Source of the DNA: Gemmata massiliana
GTDB taxonomy: Bacteria; Planctomycetota; Planctomycetia; Gemmatales; Gemmataceae
Assembly (NCBI GenBank): GCA_000531095.1
Contig: HG799465.1
Location: 550,368-614,367 of the forward strand
Reading direction: 5' to 3'
DNA length: 64,000 bases
Position 1 is the stretch's first letter. The number at the start of each line of letters is the position of its first letter. The position numbers were made by a program, and so were the translations under genes. Below are positions 39,492 to 48,598 of the stretch, piece by piece. The notes under the pieces are model-generated. The model did not search any database. It was not told the DNA's origin and saw nothing but the letters and a program-made list of their open reading frames with translations.

Positions 39492-40841
39492 CTACTTCGC
39501 GCGGTTGCTGCCCCAGTAGTGGATCAGGTCGATGCGGGTGACGATGTCCACCACCGCGCCGTCGTTCGTGGCCAGTACGCCGGTGTAGCCCGCGAGGAGG
39601 AGGCGGTACGCTTCGTCCAGGTGCGTGCGGACGTCGAGGGTCGGGAGCGGGCGCGCCATCAGATCGCTGATCGTCACCTTCGTCGGGTCTTTGCCGTCGT
39701 GCAAAATGCGGGCCAACGACACCTCCTGGACGCTGCCGACCGGCTTGCCCGCGTCCATGACGGGTAACTGTGAGATGCCGGTCGCCTCCAGGAGCTGAAT
39801 CGCCTGTTCCGCGGTCGCGTCCGGGGTAATCATCACCAGTTTGCGATCTCCGCGTTTCTTGAGCAGGTCACCGACCGAGTGCGCCGGGGCTTCCGTGAAC
39901 GTGAGCTTGTTTTCGGCCAGCCAGCCGTCGTCGAAGAACTTACTGAGGTAGTTGCGCCCGGTGTCGCACCCGAGCGCGACGACGAGTTGTCCCGGCCCCA
40001 GCCGGCGCGCGTAGCGGAGCGCCGCGGCGACGTTTGTACCGGTGCTGCCACCGAGGAGCATGCCCTCGCGCCGGGCCAGTTCGCGCGCGACAAAGAACGA
40101 CTCCGCGTCGCCCACGCGGACCCAGTCGTCCACGTACTTGCTGGAAAACGTTTTGGGGACGAAGTCCTCGCCGATCCCTTCGACCTTCCACGGCTTCGGC
40201 GTCCCGCCGGAGAGCACCGAGCCTTCCGGGTCGGCGCCGACGATCTTGATGTTCGGGTTCATCTCCTTCAGGTACTTGCCGACCCCGCTCACGGTGCCGC
40301 CGGTGCCGACTCCGCACACGAACACGGTTACCTTGCCCTTGGTTTGCTCCCAGATTTCCGGGCCGGTCGTGCGGTAGTGGACTTCCGGGTTTGCGGCGTT
40401 CGTGAACTGGTTGGGGCGCCACGCTCCGGGGATCTCGCGCGCGAGTCGATCGGCCACGCCGTTATAGCTCTCGGGGGAGTCCGGTGCCACGGCCGTCGGC
40501 GTGATGACGACTTCCGCCCCGTAAGCCTTCAGCAGCAGGATCTTCTCGTTCGACATCTTGTCCGGCAGCACAAAGATGCAACGGTAGCCCTTCACCGCCG
40601 CGACCATCGCCAGCCCCACACCCGTGTTGCCCGCGGTGGCTTCGATGATGGTGCCGCCGGGCCGGAGCGCGCCGCGCAGTTCCGCGTCCGCGATCATCGC
40701 CTGGGCCACGCGGTCCTTCACGCTCCCACCGGGATTGGCGAACTCCACTTTCACCGCGACCTTGGCCTGGAGCCCCTCGGTGAGCCGGTTGAGGAGCACC
40801 AGGGGCGTCCGGCCGACGGTATCGAGAACGGATTCGAGCAT
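39492..40841 (-). CDS. Cystathionine beta-synthase-like PLP enzyme with CBS domains
   Basis: 449 residues from the ATG at 40841 (CTGGAGA 5-10 bases upstream). Fold type II PLP enzyme: K42 in ANPGGSVKDR is the Schiff-base lysine, TAGNTGVG holds the substrate carboxylate, and GTGGTVSGVGKYL binds the phosphate. About residues 330-449 form two CBS domains (LVMITPDATAEQAIQLLEATGISQLPVMD; DLMARPLPTLDVRTHLDEAYRLLLAGYTGVLATND). This layout is that of cystathionine beta-synthase, which condenses homocysteine with serine; cysteine synthases lack the CBS pair. Whether it uses serine or O-acetylserine is not certain. Confidence 0.9.
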   Translation of the reverse strand: MLESVLDTVGRTPLVLLNRLTEGLQAKVAVKVEFANPGGSVKDRVAQAMIADAELRGALRPGGTIIEATAGNTGVGLAMVAAVKGYRCIFVLPDKMSNEKILLLKAYGAEVVITPTAVAPDSPESYNGVADRLAREIPGAWRPNQFTNAANPEVHYRTTGPEIWEQTKGKVTVFVCGVGTGGTVSGVGKYLKEMNPNIKIVGADPEGSVLSGGTPKPWKVEGIGEDFVPKTFSSKYVDDWVRVGDAESFFVARELARREGMLLGGSTGTNVAAALRYARRLGPGQLVVALGCDTGRNYLSKFFDDGWLAENKLTFTEAPAHSVGDLLKKRGDRKLVMITPDATAEQAIQLLEATGISQLPVMDAGKPVGSVQEVSLARILHDGKDPTKVTISDLMARPLPTLDVRTHLDEAYRLLLAGYTGVLATNDGAVVDIVTRIDLIHYWGSNRAK

Positions 40842-41187
40842 GGGTGTCTCCAGAATCAATTGGGAGCGGCGAACCACCGGGCGCGCGACACCGTATTGTC
40901 GGGCGCGGGCGGGAAGTTGGACAAGTCCGCCGATCTCGTTCTTTTTTGCGATCCGCAGTTGGCGTCGCGCGCACCCGTGCCGTAGAGTGGCACAACGGTC
41001 CGCGCTGCCGCTCCGGTCGTGTCAAGTCGTAAGGTCGGCGAGAAGTCCACCGGTCGCAAGCTCGAAAGTCGCAAAGTCGGCGCCCCGCGTTCGGGGCCGC
41101 ACCCGGCCCTACGACTTTAAGCTCTGGGCCGTTCGACCGTTCGCGAACCGCGCGACCCGAACCTACTAATTCGCTAATCTTCCCAAT
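40842..41187. other. 346-bp divergent intergenic region
   Basis: Lies between the starts of two divergent genes and must hold both promoters. Two near-identical 15-mers, gtcgtaaggtcggcg (41026-41040) and gtcgcaaagtcggcg (41068-41082), are the only structure I see. No RNA gene or ORF is convincing. Confidence 0.5.
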
Positions 41188-42162
41188 ATGAGTTTGCCCA
41201 GCCAAAGCGTCGCTCTGCTCCAAGCGGCACGCGACCTTGTGAAGAGTTTGCCGGCCGATGCCGTGCTGCTGCTCACCGAAACGTCCATCGACTGGGATGA
41301 GGTGGGGCGCATGCTGGCCGGGTGCAAACTGTTCGTCGCGGCCGAGAACCCGGCGCTCACCAAGTCGCTGCGCGAGAACCCGGACTGGACCGTCATCGAC
41401 CTCGACCCCGAACCGCTCCCCACCCAGGAGCGGATGAACGCGGCGCTCCTGAAAGCGGTCACCGAGGATCTGCTCCAGCCCGGGTCGCACATCGTCGCGA
41501 TCTATAACGGGATCGCGACCCTCGAAGACGCGCCCGAGCCGGTGGACAGTCTGAGCGTGATCCACCTCGGCGAGCACCTCGAACGCATGACCGCGCAGGA
41601 CCTCCGCGTGCTCGGCGACGCGGCCCCCATCGACGTGCTCCGCGCCGTCGTGGACCTAGCGACCGAGATCGGGCGCGAGGGGCGCGAGGGGCAGCCGATC
41701 GGCACCATCCTCGTCGTCGGCGACACGCGGAAGGTGCTCAGCCTCTCACACTTCCAGAACTTCAACCCGTTCCGCGGGTACTCGCGCGCGGAACGCGACG
41801 TCCGAAAACGAGACGTGCGCGAGCAGATCAAGGAAATCGCCAAACTCGACGGCGCCATCCTGATCGGGCGCGACGGGATCGCGGAGGCCGCGTGCCTGCA
41901 CCTGGGCGGGCGCGGGGATGGTGTGAACATCCGCAAGGGATTTGGCAGCCGGCACATGGCCGCGGCCGCGATCAGCAAGCAGACGAGCTCGGTCGCGTTC
42001 GCGGTCAGTCAGTCGAGTGGAAGCGTCCGCGTGTTCCAGGGGGGCGAAGAGGTGCTCCACATCGAACCACTGGCGCGCCCGCACGTGTGGCAACCGTTCC
42101 GACTTGAAAACCAGGAACAAGCGCCGGCTGAACCCGACGATAGCGGGGATGAGGTTTCATGA
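41188..42162 (+). CDS. Diadenylate cyclase (DAC/DisA_N domain), c-di-AMP synthase
   Basis: 324 residues. The DAC domain is C-terminal (about 145-300): LDGAILIGRDG with the metal-binding DGA (221-223) and GFGSRHMAAAAISKQTSSVAFAVSQSSGSVRVFQGG with the nucleotide-binding segment (254-259). The usual Arg after RH is Met here (RHM instead of RHR). The N-terminal 140 residues form a separate domain with no transmembrane helix and no DisA DNA-binding part. A soluble DAC with an N-terminal accessory domain resembles archaeal DacZ in layout. It would make c-di-AMP from two ATP. The motif change may affect activity. Confidence 0.8.
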   Translation: MSLPSQSVALLQAARDLVKSLPADAVLLLTETSIDWDEVGRMLAGCKLFVAAENPALTKSLRENPDWTVIDLDPEPLPTQERMNAALLKAVTEDLLQPGSHIVAIYNGIATLEDAPEPVDSLSVIHLGEHLERMTAQDLRVLGDAAPIDVLRAVVDLATEIGREGREGQPIGTILVVGDTRKVLSLSHFQNFNPFRGYSRAERDVRKRDVREQIKEIAKLDGAILIGRDGIAEAACLHLGGRGDGVNIRKGFGSRHMAAAAISKQTSSVAFAVSQSSGSVRVFQGGEEVLHIEPLARPHVWQPFRLENQEQAPAEPDDSGDEVS

Positions 42163-42686
42163 GTAACCGGTCGTGTTCGCGCGTCACGATTGTTATTGCT
42201 TGGAAGTTACTTTCTCGTAATGATTTGCGTCTGATTAGGGGCCGAATGCTAACATTTGCTAACTTTTCGGGCTCGTAGGGGAGATTACGGCCACGCGGCT
42301 CGTCGAGTGTGACGCAAGTCGTTATTCATTCGAGAGATCGGTGATTTGTGTGTCGTTTGCGAAGCGACTCGCCCGGCTAACAAACGCTGACATTCCTTCT
42401 ATTTGGTCTTCGAGCTCCTCTGACAGTTGGAACACGCCTCTTCTCACGCGCGTAGAGTTCGTCACGCCAATAACGCAATTGTGACTGATTTGTGGACGGA
42501 AGTCCAGTTTAATTTTGCCGTAGATCGCGGATCGAATTTGTTGATTACCAGCCGGAAGCGTTGTAGATCGGGCTGTGCCCGACGTAACATTCGCACGGCG
42601 TTAACGTCGCCCAGCCTGACGCTGACCGTTCCGCACCCTCCCCAACTGCGGTATCCTTGCGGTGACACGGTTCCGAGGGCTAAGAG
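42163..42686. other. 524-bp gene-poor, A+T-richer region
   Basis: Visibly richer in A+T than the flanks, with the near-repeat gctaacatttgctaac around 42247. Short open frames here lack signals and resemble no family I know. With the interrupted gene that follows, it looks like decaying or imported DNA. No RNA gene found. Confidence 0.5.
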
Positions 42687-43472
42687 ATGACGGAACAGGG
42701 ATGGCTGGCGTGCGACAGCACTTACTCGTACTGGACGGCGAAGCGAACCAATACCAAGAGAATAACTACGCAGTTGTTTGACAAAGCGATTGAATTGACA
42801 GATTCGACCAGCACGCCACTTGTTTCATTCTCGTTTCGCAAGGTACGCCTTTGGGGAGTGGCTTGCTGTCGAAGGACTTCACTTCGGCTACCAAAGTGCC
42901 TTCTCAATCTCTTGGATGACGTTGAAAGGATGCTCTGTTTTTCAAACAATCCTGCGGCACTACAACCACTTCACAGCAGAGGTTGTGAAGAACTGGAGCG
43001 ACTTAAAGCAGCAGCACGGGATAACTACCAACCAGGGATCTTGTCGGCTTCAGAAGCCGCCGTGTTTGTTGCCGACCCGGATGTTGGTGCTGTTCAGTTC
43101 GGTATAAATCTCGGCATTTTCCTTTGTTGTTCGGCATAGGAAATCGTGCGGGCGGAGGCGGAGGACTGCGAAAGGACACTAGAAGCAGAGTCAGTTGGCG
43201 AAGCTGAGGAAGCGGCTTTCTGCAATCTCTTCAGAGACATCTTCGGCACCCCCTTCCGTCCCGTCGCTATTGACCCCTCATGGTTAACCTCCACCGTCGT
43301 CGCTCTTGCCGAGGGCATCTACTCGGAAAAAGCCTTCGACCGGCTACCGATCCTCGCCGATGCGCTGATGGACGCTGGCTGCTCGCACGACGATCTTCTG
43401 AACCACCTTCGCAGTGATGGCCCGCATGTCCGAGGCTGTTGGGCTTTGGACTTGGTGTTGGGCAAATCGTAG
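42687..43472 (+). pseudogene. Gemmata-type family gene interrupted by an in-frame TAG
   Basis: The N-terminal part (42687-43139) starts MTEQGWLACDS and contains VRLWGVACCRR. The C-terminal part (43146-43472, same frame) contains AAFCNLFRDIFGTPFRP, WLTSTVVALAEGIYSEKAFDRLPILADALMDAGC and HLRSDGPHVRGCWALDLVLGKS. From memory these are the two ends of one large Gemmataceae family that starts MTEAEWLACTDP and ends HVRGCWVLDLLLGK. Only one TAG at 43137-43139 separates them, so this is one 261-codon gene with a nonsense codon, or two genes after a split. The middle is diverged. Function of the family is unknown. Confidence 0.65.
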
Positions 43473-43666
43473 TCGAAACACGTCCGCTGCAGCGTCATTG
43501 GGAATACCCGTAGGGAGTACACCGGGTCGTGCGACATCGCGACACGTGATCTCGGAAAAGAGCCGAGCGCACTCGTCATCGTTTTGGTCGTCACTCGTCA
43601 CAGGTTGCGCGTCCCGTTAAGATGGGCACATGTGGGCCAATGCGCCCGCCGTCTTGAGGACACGCC

Positions 43667-45487
43667 ATGTCTTTGCTGTTCCGCGCCGCGGTCGCGGCCG
43701 CCGTCATCGGCACGTTTGCCGCGTTTGTGCCCGCTTCGTCCGCCGCCGCTCCGGTCCCGCCGGATGGGGGGAAGGCTGTTACCTTCCCGTTCCCGGCGAA
43801 GGCCCCGATCGTTGTGCAGATCACGGGCGTCGGGGCCGCGCGCGAGCGCCTCTCCGCGCTGCTCAAGACCGCGTTCCCAGACGCCGCCCAGATCGACAAA
43901 CAGATCGACGGCGCGCTGAAAGAACTCCTCGCCGACCGCAAGCTCACGGCCGTCCCCAAAGACGGCCGCGTGTACCTCGTCGTGAACAACATCGCGAGCC
44001 TGACCGAGAACAACGCGGCGATATCGGTGCTCGTACCGGTTACCTCTTACAAGGAGTTCCGCGCTACGTTCCTCACCGCCGACGAGCGGAAGACATTTGA
44101 AGAGGGCAAGGGCGTCGACGAGGTGAAACTGACCGTTGCGGGCGAAGAACACGCGGTCCACATGGTGGACCTAAAAGAATACGTCGCACTCTCGCCGGAC
44201 AAGACGACCGCCGAGATCTACGCGACCAAGTTCACCCGGGCCAGTACCACGGCAATGCCCGTCGAACTCGCCAAATCGTTCGTCGGGTCCGATGTGGGGC
44301 TGTACGTCAACTTCGACGTCATTAACGAGGTGTACGGCGAGCAGATCCGGGGGTTCAAGGGGTTGATCGATTTCGGGTTCCAGCAGGCCCAGATGGGCGG
44401 CATGTTACCCGGCCTCGGCAAGAAGCAGCTCGAAGCCGTGAAGTCGATGGCCCACGGGTTGTTCCAGGCCGTCGGTGATTGCCGCGGGTTGGTGGTAGGG
44501 GTCGAGTTCCGCCCGGAGGGTCTGAACCTGCGCGTGCAGGCCCAATTCGCCGAGAACACCGAGAGCGTGAAGTTGCTGAAGGCCGAAATGCCCGGCGCGC
44601 TCGTGGACATTGGCAAACTCCCCGCGGGGCTGGCGCAGTACGGCGCCTCGAAGGTCGGCACGAAGTTCTCCGACGCGGTGCGCGGGCTGAACCCGGAATT
44701 CGCGCCAGCGGACGACGACGCAAAGGGTAACGAGGCGATCGAAAAGCGCTGGGCCGAAATTGCCGCGGCCGGACCGCAGGGCGAGGTGTCAGGGACAGCC
44801 GGCGCGGACTCGTCGATCACTATCACCAAGTACGCGGAATCGAAGAAGGCCGTGGACGCGCGGCTCGGGTGCTACGAGGCGATGGCCGCCGGCGGGCGCA
44901 TTCACAGCGCCGTGCTGAAGGACGCCCCGAAGGTGAAGAAGGACGCGCGCAAGCACGCGGGCTTCACGTTTGCCGAGGTCCAACTCGCGTTCGATTTCGA
45001 GGCGACGGTGAAGGATCTCCCGGAAGGGGCGAAGGAAGTTACCCTGGAGCAACTCAAGCGGTCGGTACCCGAAAAGATGGCCCTCTGGATCGGCACCGAT
45101 GGCAAAACCGTTGTGCAAGTGGTCGCGAAAGACTGGGCCACTGCGACCGCCGCGATCGACGGGTACCGCGATAACAAGAAGCCGGTCGGCGAGACGGACG
45201 GGTTCAAGCTCACGCGCAAACAGCTCCCGACCGACGCCAGCGTGTTGACGATGATGGAAGTCGGCCCAGCGGTGACCGGGATGGTCGACTCGCTGCGTGC
45301 GTTGCAGGACACGATCCCGGGGTTCCCGCGGATCGGGAAGGTGCCGCCGGTGAGCGGCCCGCCCGCGTTCATCGGTGTCGCGGTCACGCTCAAGGACGAC
45401 ACCGCGACCCTGAACGTGTTCGTCCCCGGGGCCGCGCTCGCCGCCGGGCGCAAGATCGTTTCCGGGTTGCTCACGAACCTTGAATAA
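43667..45487 (+). CDS. Large secreted protein of unknown function
   Basis: 606 residues, ATG at 43667 with GAGGAC upstream and a signal peptide (MSLLFRAAVAAAVIGTFAAFVPASSAAA). The sequence alternates helices and strands with Lys/Asp/Glu-rich loops and repeats motifs of the type VYLVVNNIASLTENNAAISVLVPVTSYKEF. It resembles periplasmic DUF3352-like proteins in general style, but I cannot assign a family. Codon use fits its neighbours. The lipoprotein at 45581 follows 93 bases later on the same strand. Confidence 0.7.
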   Translation: MSLLFRAAVAAAVIGTFAAFVPASSAAAPVPPDGGKAVTFPFPAKAPIVVQITGVGAARERLSALLKTAFPDAAQIDKQIDGALKELLADRKLTAVPKDGRVYLVVNNIASLTENNAAISVLVPVTSYKEFRATFLTADERKTFEEGKGVDEVKLTVAGEEHAVHMVDLKEYVALSPDKTTAEIYATKFTRASTTAMPVELAKSFVGSDVGLYVNFDVINEVYGEQIRGFKGLIDFGFQQAQMGGMLPGLGKKQLEAVKSMAHGLFQAVGDCRGLVVGVEFRPEGLNLRVQAQFAENTESVKLLKAEMPGALVDIGKLPAGLAQYGASKVGTKFSDAVRGLNPEFAPADDDAKGNEAIEKRWAEIAAAGPQGEVSGTAGADSSITITKYAESKKAVDARLGCYEAMAAGGRIHSAVLKDAPKVKKDARKHAGFTFAEVQLAFDFEATVKDLPEGAKEVTLEQLKRSVPEKMALWIGTDGKTVVQVVAKDWATATAAIDGYRDNKKPVGETDGFKLTRKQLPTDASVLTMMEVGPAVTGMVDSLRALQDTIPGFPRIGKVPPVSGPPAFIGVAVTLKDDTATLNVFVPGAALAAGRKIVSGLLTNLE

Positions 45488-45580
45488 TGTGTGCGCATTT
45501 CGCGAATCGAGTGGCGTCGGCATAAGATGATACGCGAAGTGGCGAACATTAAGTGCCAGCCACGTTAAGAAAGGACATCT

Positions 45581-45973
45581 ATGCCAACTCGATTCGTTCT
45601 CGCTGCATGCGCGTTCGGACTGTTCCTCGCGCCCGGGTGCGGTCCCGGGAAACTGGACAAGAGTTCGGTCATCTCGCTCGACCCTGCGGAAACTAAAGCG
45701 ATCGATTTGGACCCACAGCCGAAGCCGCAAAAGGTCACGATCGAGTTTTCGTCGTCCGAGGCCCCCGTGACCGTGCTCGTGTTCAAGGAAACGGACGCGA
45801 GTGGCGAGCCGGGCTTGGTCAACGCCGAGGTGAATAAAGCCAAAGCCCTCGCTTCTAAGCAGAGTAAGGGCGAAACGTTCGCCGTGGACGTGCCCGAGAA
45901 CACGGCGATTCGAGTCGTTTTTATCGCGACTAAGAAAACCGATGTATCGGTCAAACTCAGCAACACGAAGTAG
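45581..45973 (+). CDS. Putative lipoprotein
   Basis: 130 residues with a clear lipoprotein signal (MPTRFVLAACAFGLFLAPGC, Cys at 20). GAAAGGA lies upstream of the ATG. The mature part is strand-rich (KVTIEFSSSEAPVTVLVFKETD, AIRVVFIATKKTDVSVKLSNTK) with no recognised family. It could be an extracytoplasmic partner of the protein encoded at 43667; this is only a neighbourhood guess. Confidence 0.7.
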   Translation: MPTRFVLAACAFGLFLAPGCGPGKLDKSSVISLDPAETKAIDLDPQPKPQKVTIEFSSSEAPVTVLVFKETDASGEPGLVNAEVNKAKALASKQSKGETFAVDVPENTAIRVVFIATKKTDVSVKLSNTK

Positions 45974-45985
45974 TGGTCGCGGTGC

Positions 45986-47521
45986 TCAACTCGGGCGCTG
46001 GCCGTTCAGCCAGCGCTCGAACACGTCTTGCCCGCGCGCGTAATCTTTTACCCACTCCGGCCGCGGGTCCACACGATCGCGGAACCGAACCATTGCAGAA
46101 ACTGCGTCGGCCGCGGTGTACGGCTCCGCGATGCCCTGTTGTTTGCGCAGGTGGCTCTCCAACCCGGCCAGCGCCGCGACCGCCGCGCCCAGCGCCGGGC
46201 CTTCGTCGGACACGAGCCGTTCGAGCGGGCGGTTCAGGGCGCTCGCGAGGATCTCGCACATCAACTGACTCTTCGCCATCCCGCCGGACACGGTGATCCG
46301 CGTCACGGTTTGCCCCGCTTGCTCGTGCTCGCGAACGGCGCGGGCGAGCAGGTACGCGAGCGCTTCCAAACAGGCCCGCACCTTGACCGCGCGGTTCTCG
46401 GTGTTCGCCGGGTGCCACTCGACACGCGGCGCTTCGACCCCCACCGACGGCTCGGACAGCAGGAACGGCAACACGGACATTCCGTTGCAAAGCGGCGGAA
46501 CCTTTGCAGCCTCTTCGATCTTGAACCAGTCCTTCCCCGCGACTTCGTCGAGGAACTGGGCGCCGTTGGAGTAGCACCGCATCCAGAGGTACGGCCCCCA
46601 GTTGAGCTTCATCGCGTCGAGCGTGCCCGATTGCGGGAGCCGGGCGGACGACGAGTTCACGACCGCGGAGTTGCCGAGGATGATCGCGACTTGCCCGGCC
46701 TCGACCGCCCCTCCCCCGATCAGCCCGGCCGCTTGGTCGTCGAGCGTGGGGAACACGAGGGGACGGCAGTTAACCGGAAGAGCGGCATCGAGTCCGGCCG
46801 AATCGGACAGCGGGCCAACGGGCTGGTTCATGTCGATGATGTCGGGCAGGCTGCCCCACGCGAGGTCGCGGTACTCGGGCTTCGCGATAGCGTCGAGCAT
46901 TTCCTTGCGCCACTGGTTCGTGCGCAGGTCCATGATGCCCGTAGACGCGGCCGACGAAACACTCGTAACGTCGAACCGACCCGTGAGGTAGCCGGCCGCG
47001 AGCGGGCCGTGCGGAATGACGCCATCGGTGCGCTTCCAGTCGGCTTCGCTGAGAGCGTGCTCGTCCTTTACCAAGTGCGAGAGCGAGTAGCGAACGGCCC
47101 ACGGCCCGCCGGTCAGTTCTTTGGCCCGCTCCTGTCCGCCGAGGCGCTTCAAACCTTCCGCGTGGTACTGCGCGAGCGTCTGATCGTTCCAGCAGATCGC
47201 CCGACGGACCTGATTCCCGCGACTATCGATCCGCCCCGCGGTGTGGTGGGTGGCCGAGATTCCGCAGCCACCGGTACCCCAATCGGCTACCCGCGTGCCG
47301 AGCGCGCCCGCAATCGCGCGGGTCGCGGCGCGAGCCTGCCCTTCGAGCTGCATCAGGTTGAGTTCGGAGACGCCCCCCTCGGTCCACAGATCGGTTGGGA
47401 GCCGGACCTGGGCGACGGTGTTTCCGGAGAGGTCGAACGCGAGCGCCTTCACACCACCGGTGCTGAAATCGTAACCGACGATGATCGCGTTCGACGGAAC
47501 GCAGCGCAGTGATTCGGGCAT
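45986..47521 (-). CDS. FGGY-family carbohydrate kinase (xylulokinase-like)
   Basis: 511 residues from the ATG at 47521. FGGY kinase features: N-terminal phosphate loop GYDFSTGGVKALAFD, ICWNDQTL, GAxxD-like VFPTLDDQAAGLIGGGAVEAGQVAIILGNS, and the C-terminal ITVSGGMAKSQLMCEILASALNRPLERLVSDEGPALGAAVAALAG. Xylulokinase, phosphorylating D-xylulose, is the nearest description; other pentulose or hexulose substrates are possible. The HAD-like gene lies upstream on the same strand, 54 bases away. It converges with the lipoprotein gene. Confidence 0.85.
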   Translation of the reverse strand: MPESLRCVPSNAIIVGYDFSTGGVKALAFDLSGNTVAQVRLPTDLWTEGGVSELNLMQLEGQARAATRAIAGALGTRVADWGTGGCGISATHHTAGRIDSRGNQVRRAICWNDQTLAQYHAEGLKRLGGQERAKELTGGPWAVRYSLSHLVKDEHALSEADWKRTDGVIPHGPLAAGYLTGRFDVTSVSSAASTGIMDLRTNQWRKEMLDAIAKPEYRDLAWGSLPDIIDMNQPVGPLSDSAGLDAALPVNCRPLVFPTLDDQAAGLIGGGAVEAGQVAIILGNSAVVNSSSARLPQSGTLDAMKLNWGPYLWMRCYSNGAQFLDEVAGKDWFKIEEAAKVPPLCNGMSVLPFLLSEPSVGVEAPRVEWHPANTENRAVKVRACLEALAYLLARAVREHEQAGQTVTRITVSGGMAKSQLMCEILASALNRPLERLVSDEGPALGAAVAALAGLESHLRKQQGIAEPYTAADAVSAMVRFRDRVDPRPEWVKDYARGQDVFERWLNGQRPS

Positions 47522-47575
47522 GTCAGAGAGGCTCCGGCGTGGAGAAACGGGGTGCGTCACCAGTAGAGTAGCGAC

Positions 47576-48082
47576 TTACACCCATCCCCTCGAACGGTAT
47601 TCCTCCGGTACATCGGGTGGGAGAGGTGGCGGTGCATTCCGGGCGACGCACGCGACAGCCGCGCGCACTTTGTCCGCCCAGTCGGGATCGTCCGGCAGGA
47701 CGACGCAGACGTTCCGGTCGAAGCGGTTCTCGGCCCAAACGCCCCAGCTATCGTCGACGTGCAAATGAATCCCGAACCGACCCGGGCTCTTGCTCGGTCC
47801 GCGGCGCCCGAAGGCGCGCTCGTGGCGGTCCTGGTTGATGACGCGCCCGACCCGCGTGCCGTAGCACCAGAGCCACCACGAAACCGTCCGCGGGTTCCGA
47901 TAAGACGTGGTGTAAACCCAGATCTCGTGGTCTTTTACGAGTTCGCAGAGCAAGTCCGCTGCCCCGAGCCGGAGCGGTTCGTGGACCCACGGGCGCAGCC
48001 ACCAGCGCACGCGGCTCGGTTCGTGCTTCGCGCCGGCCTGGTAGCAGATGAGCGTATCGTCGAGGTCGAACGAGATCCGCAT
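47576..48082 (-). CDS. HAD-like protein
   Basis: 168 residues. Motif I of the HAD superfamily is clear (ISFDLDDTLICY), followed by EIWVYTTSYRNP (motif II Thr/Ser) and a late HVDDSWGVWAENRFDRNVCVVLPDDPDW with acidic residues of motif IV. It is rich in Trp and Arg. Probably a small phosphatase; the substrate is unknown. It precedes the kinase gene and may share its transcript. Confidence 0.7.
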   Translation of the reverse strand: MRISFDLDDTLICYQAGAKHEPSRVRWWLRPWVHEPLRLGAADLLCELVKDHEIWVYTTSYRNPRTVSWWLWCYGTRVGRVINQDRHERAFGRRGPSKSPGRFGIHLHVDDSWGVWAENRFDRNVCVVLPDDPDWADKVRAAVACVARNAPPPLPPDVPEEYRSRGWV

Positions 48083-48598
48083 ATCCGCGTTACGCGGCGC
48101 GGGCGGACACAGTTCAGTGTGGTCCGAAGTACCGAGCCGATCAAGAGATCAAAGTCAAGGAGCCGGCGGTACCGGGTGAAGGTGAAATGAAGATCGAGAT
48201 TCTGGTTCTGCCGCGTTTGCGTATTCGGCGATCGCGTTCTATCTTCTCTCAGCGAACGGTCGGGTGCGTTTTGGGTGCCCGATCGGGGGCGTGCGTCGGC
48301 GCGTTCCGCGCGCCACACCTTTCATCCTCGAAAGGGCTAACCCGCCGCGAGGCGGGGGCGCAAAGCCACGGGCCTGCGGGGTACCCCACCAAACCACCCG
48401 CAGGTCGCCTGGTTGCCGAAGGGCTTGGCGGTGAAAACCTGTCCATCCCTGGGCCACGGGTCGGGTCACACCGGCCGGCGGCCTCCGCGTCGCGGAACAC
48501 GGCTTATAAACCGGTGCCGACGCACACCCCGCTATTTCAGAAACGCACGTCGGATCTGAGCATCAATACACAGTAAGAATCGAACCACACGTCTCACT
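48083..48598. other. 516-bp intergenic region holding an orphan riboswitch
   Basis: Between a minus-strand gene start (48082) and the 3' end of another minus-strand gene (48599). The only structure I recognise is the GEMM-I-like aptamer at 48318-48423 on the plus strand. The sequence after it, to 48598, has no plus-strand gene with a recognisable start, so the aptamer has no target here. Confidence 0.6.
48318..48423 (+). ncRNA. GEMM-I (c-di-GMP-I / cGAMP type) riboswitch aptamer
   Basis: The segment carries the aptamer's conserved blocks in order: gaaaGGGCTAACC, a hairpin cccgcc-GCGA-ggcggg (48341-48356) with a GNRA tetraloop, GGGGCGCAAAGCC acGGGCCT, a hairpin cctgcggg / cccgcagg (48373-48380 with 48397-48404), then AGGTCGCCTGGTTGCCGA. 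The outer helix can form between cctttc (48318-48323) and gaaggg (48418-48423). The same cctttc can pair with gaaagg (48330-48335), which offers a switch. The G-run before CTAACC favours c-di-GMP over cGAMP, but tentatively. No gene follows on its strand. Confidence 0.8.

Noticed and set aside
41020-41090. Possible regulatory repeat gtcgyaargtcggcg in the DAC promoter region
   Set aside because: Only two imperfect copies and no symmetry; noted in the feature list but not enough for a claim.
42427-42690. 87-codon plus-strand frame in the A+T-richer region
   Set aside because: No ribosome-binding site, no family, composition unlike genes nearby.
48490-48515. ggaacacggcttataaacc looked like the 3' end of RNase P RNA
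   Set aside because: No gaggaaagtcc-type 5' core is found upstream, and the segment upstream is explained by the GEMM aptamer.
48187-48576. 129-codon plus-strand open frame over the riboswitch
   Set aside because: It runs straight through the folded aptamer, is Arg/Ser/Pro-rich and lacks a ribosome-binding site. Most likely not coding.
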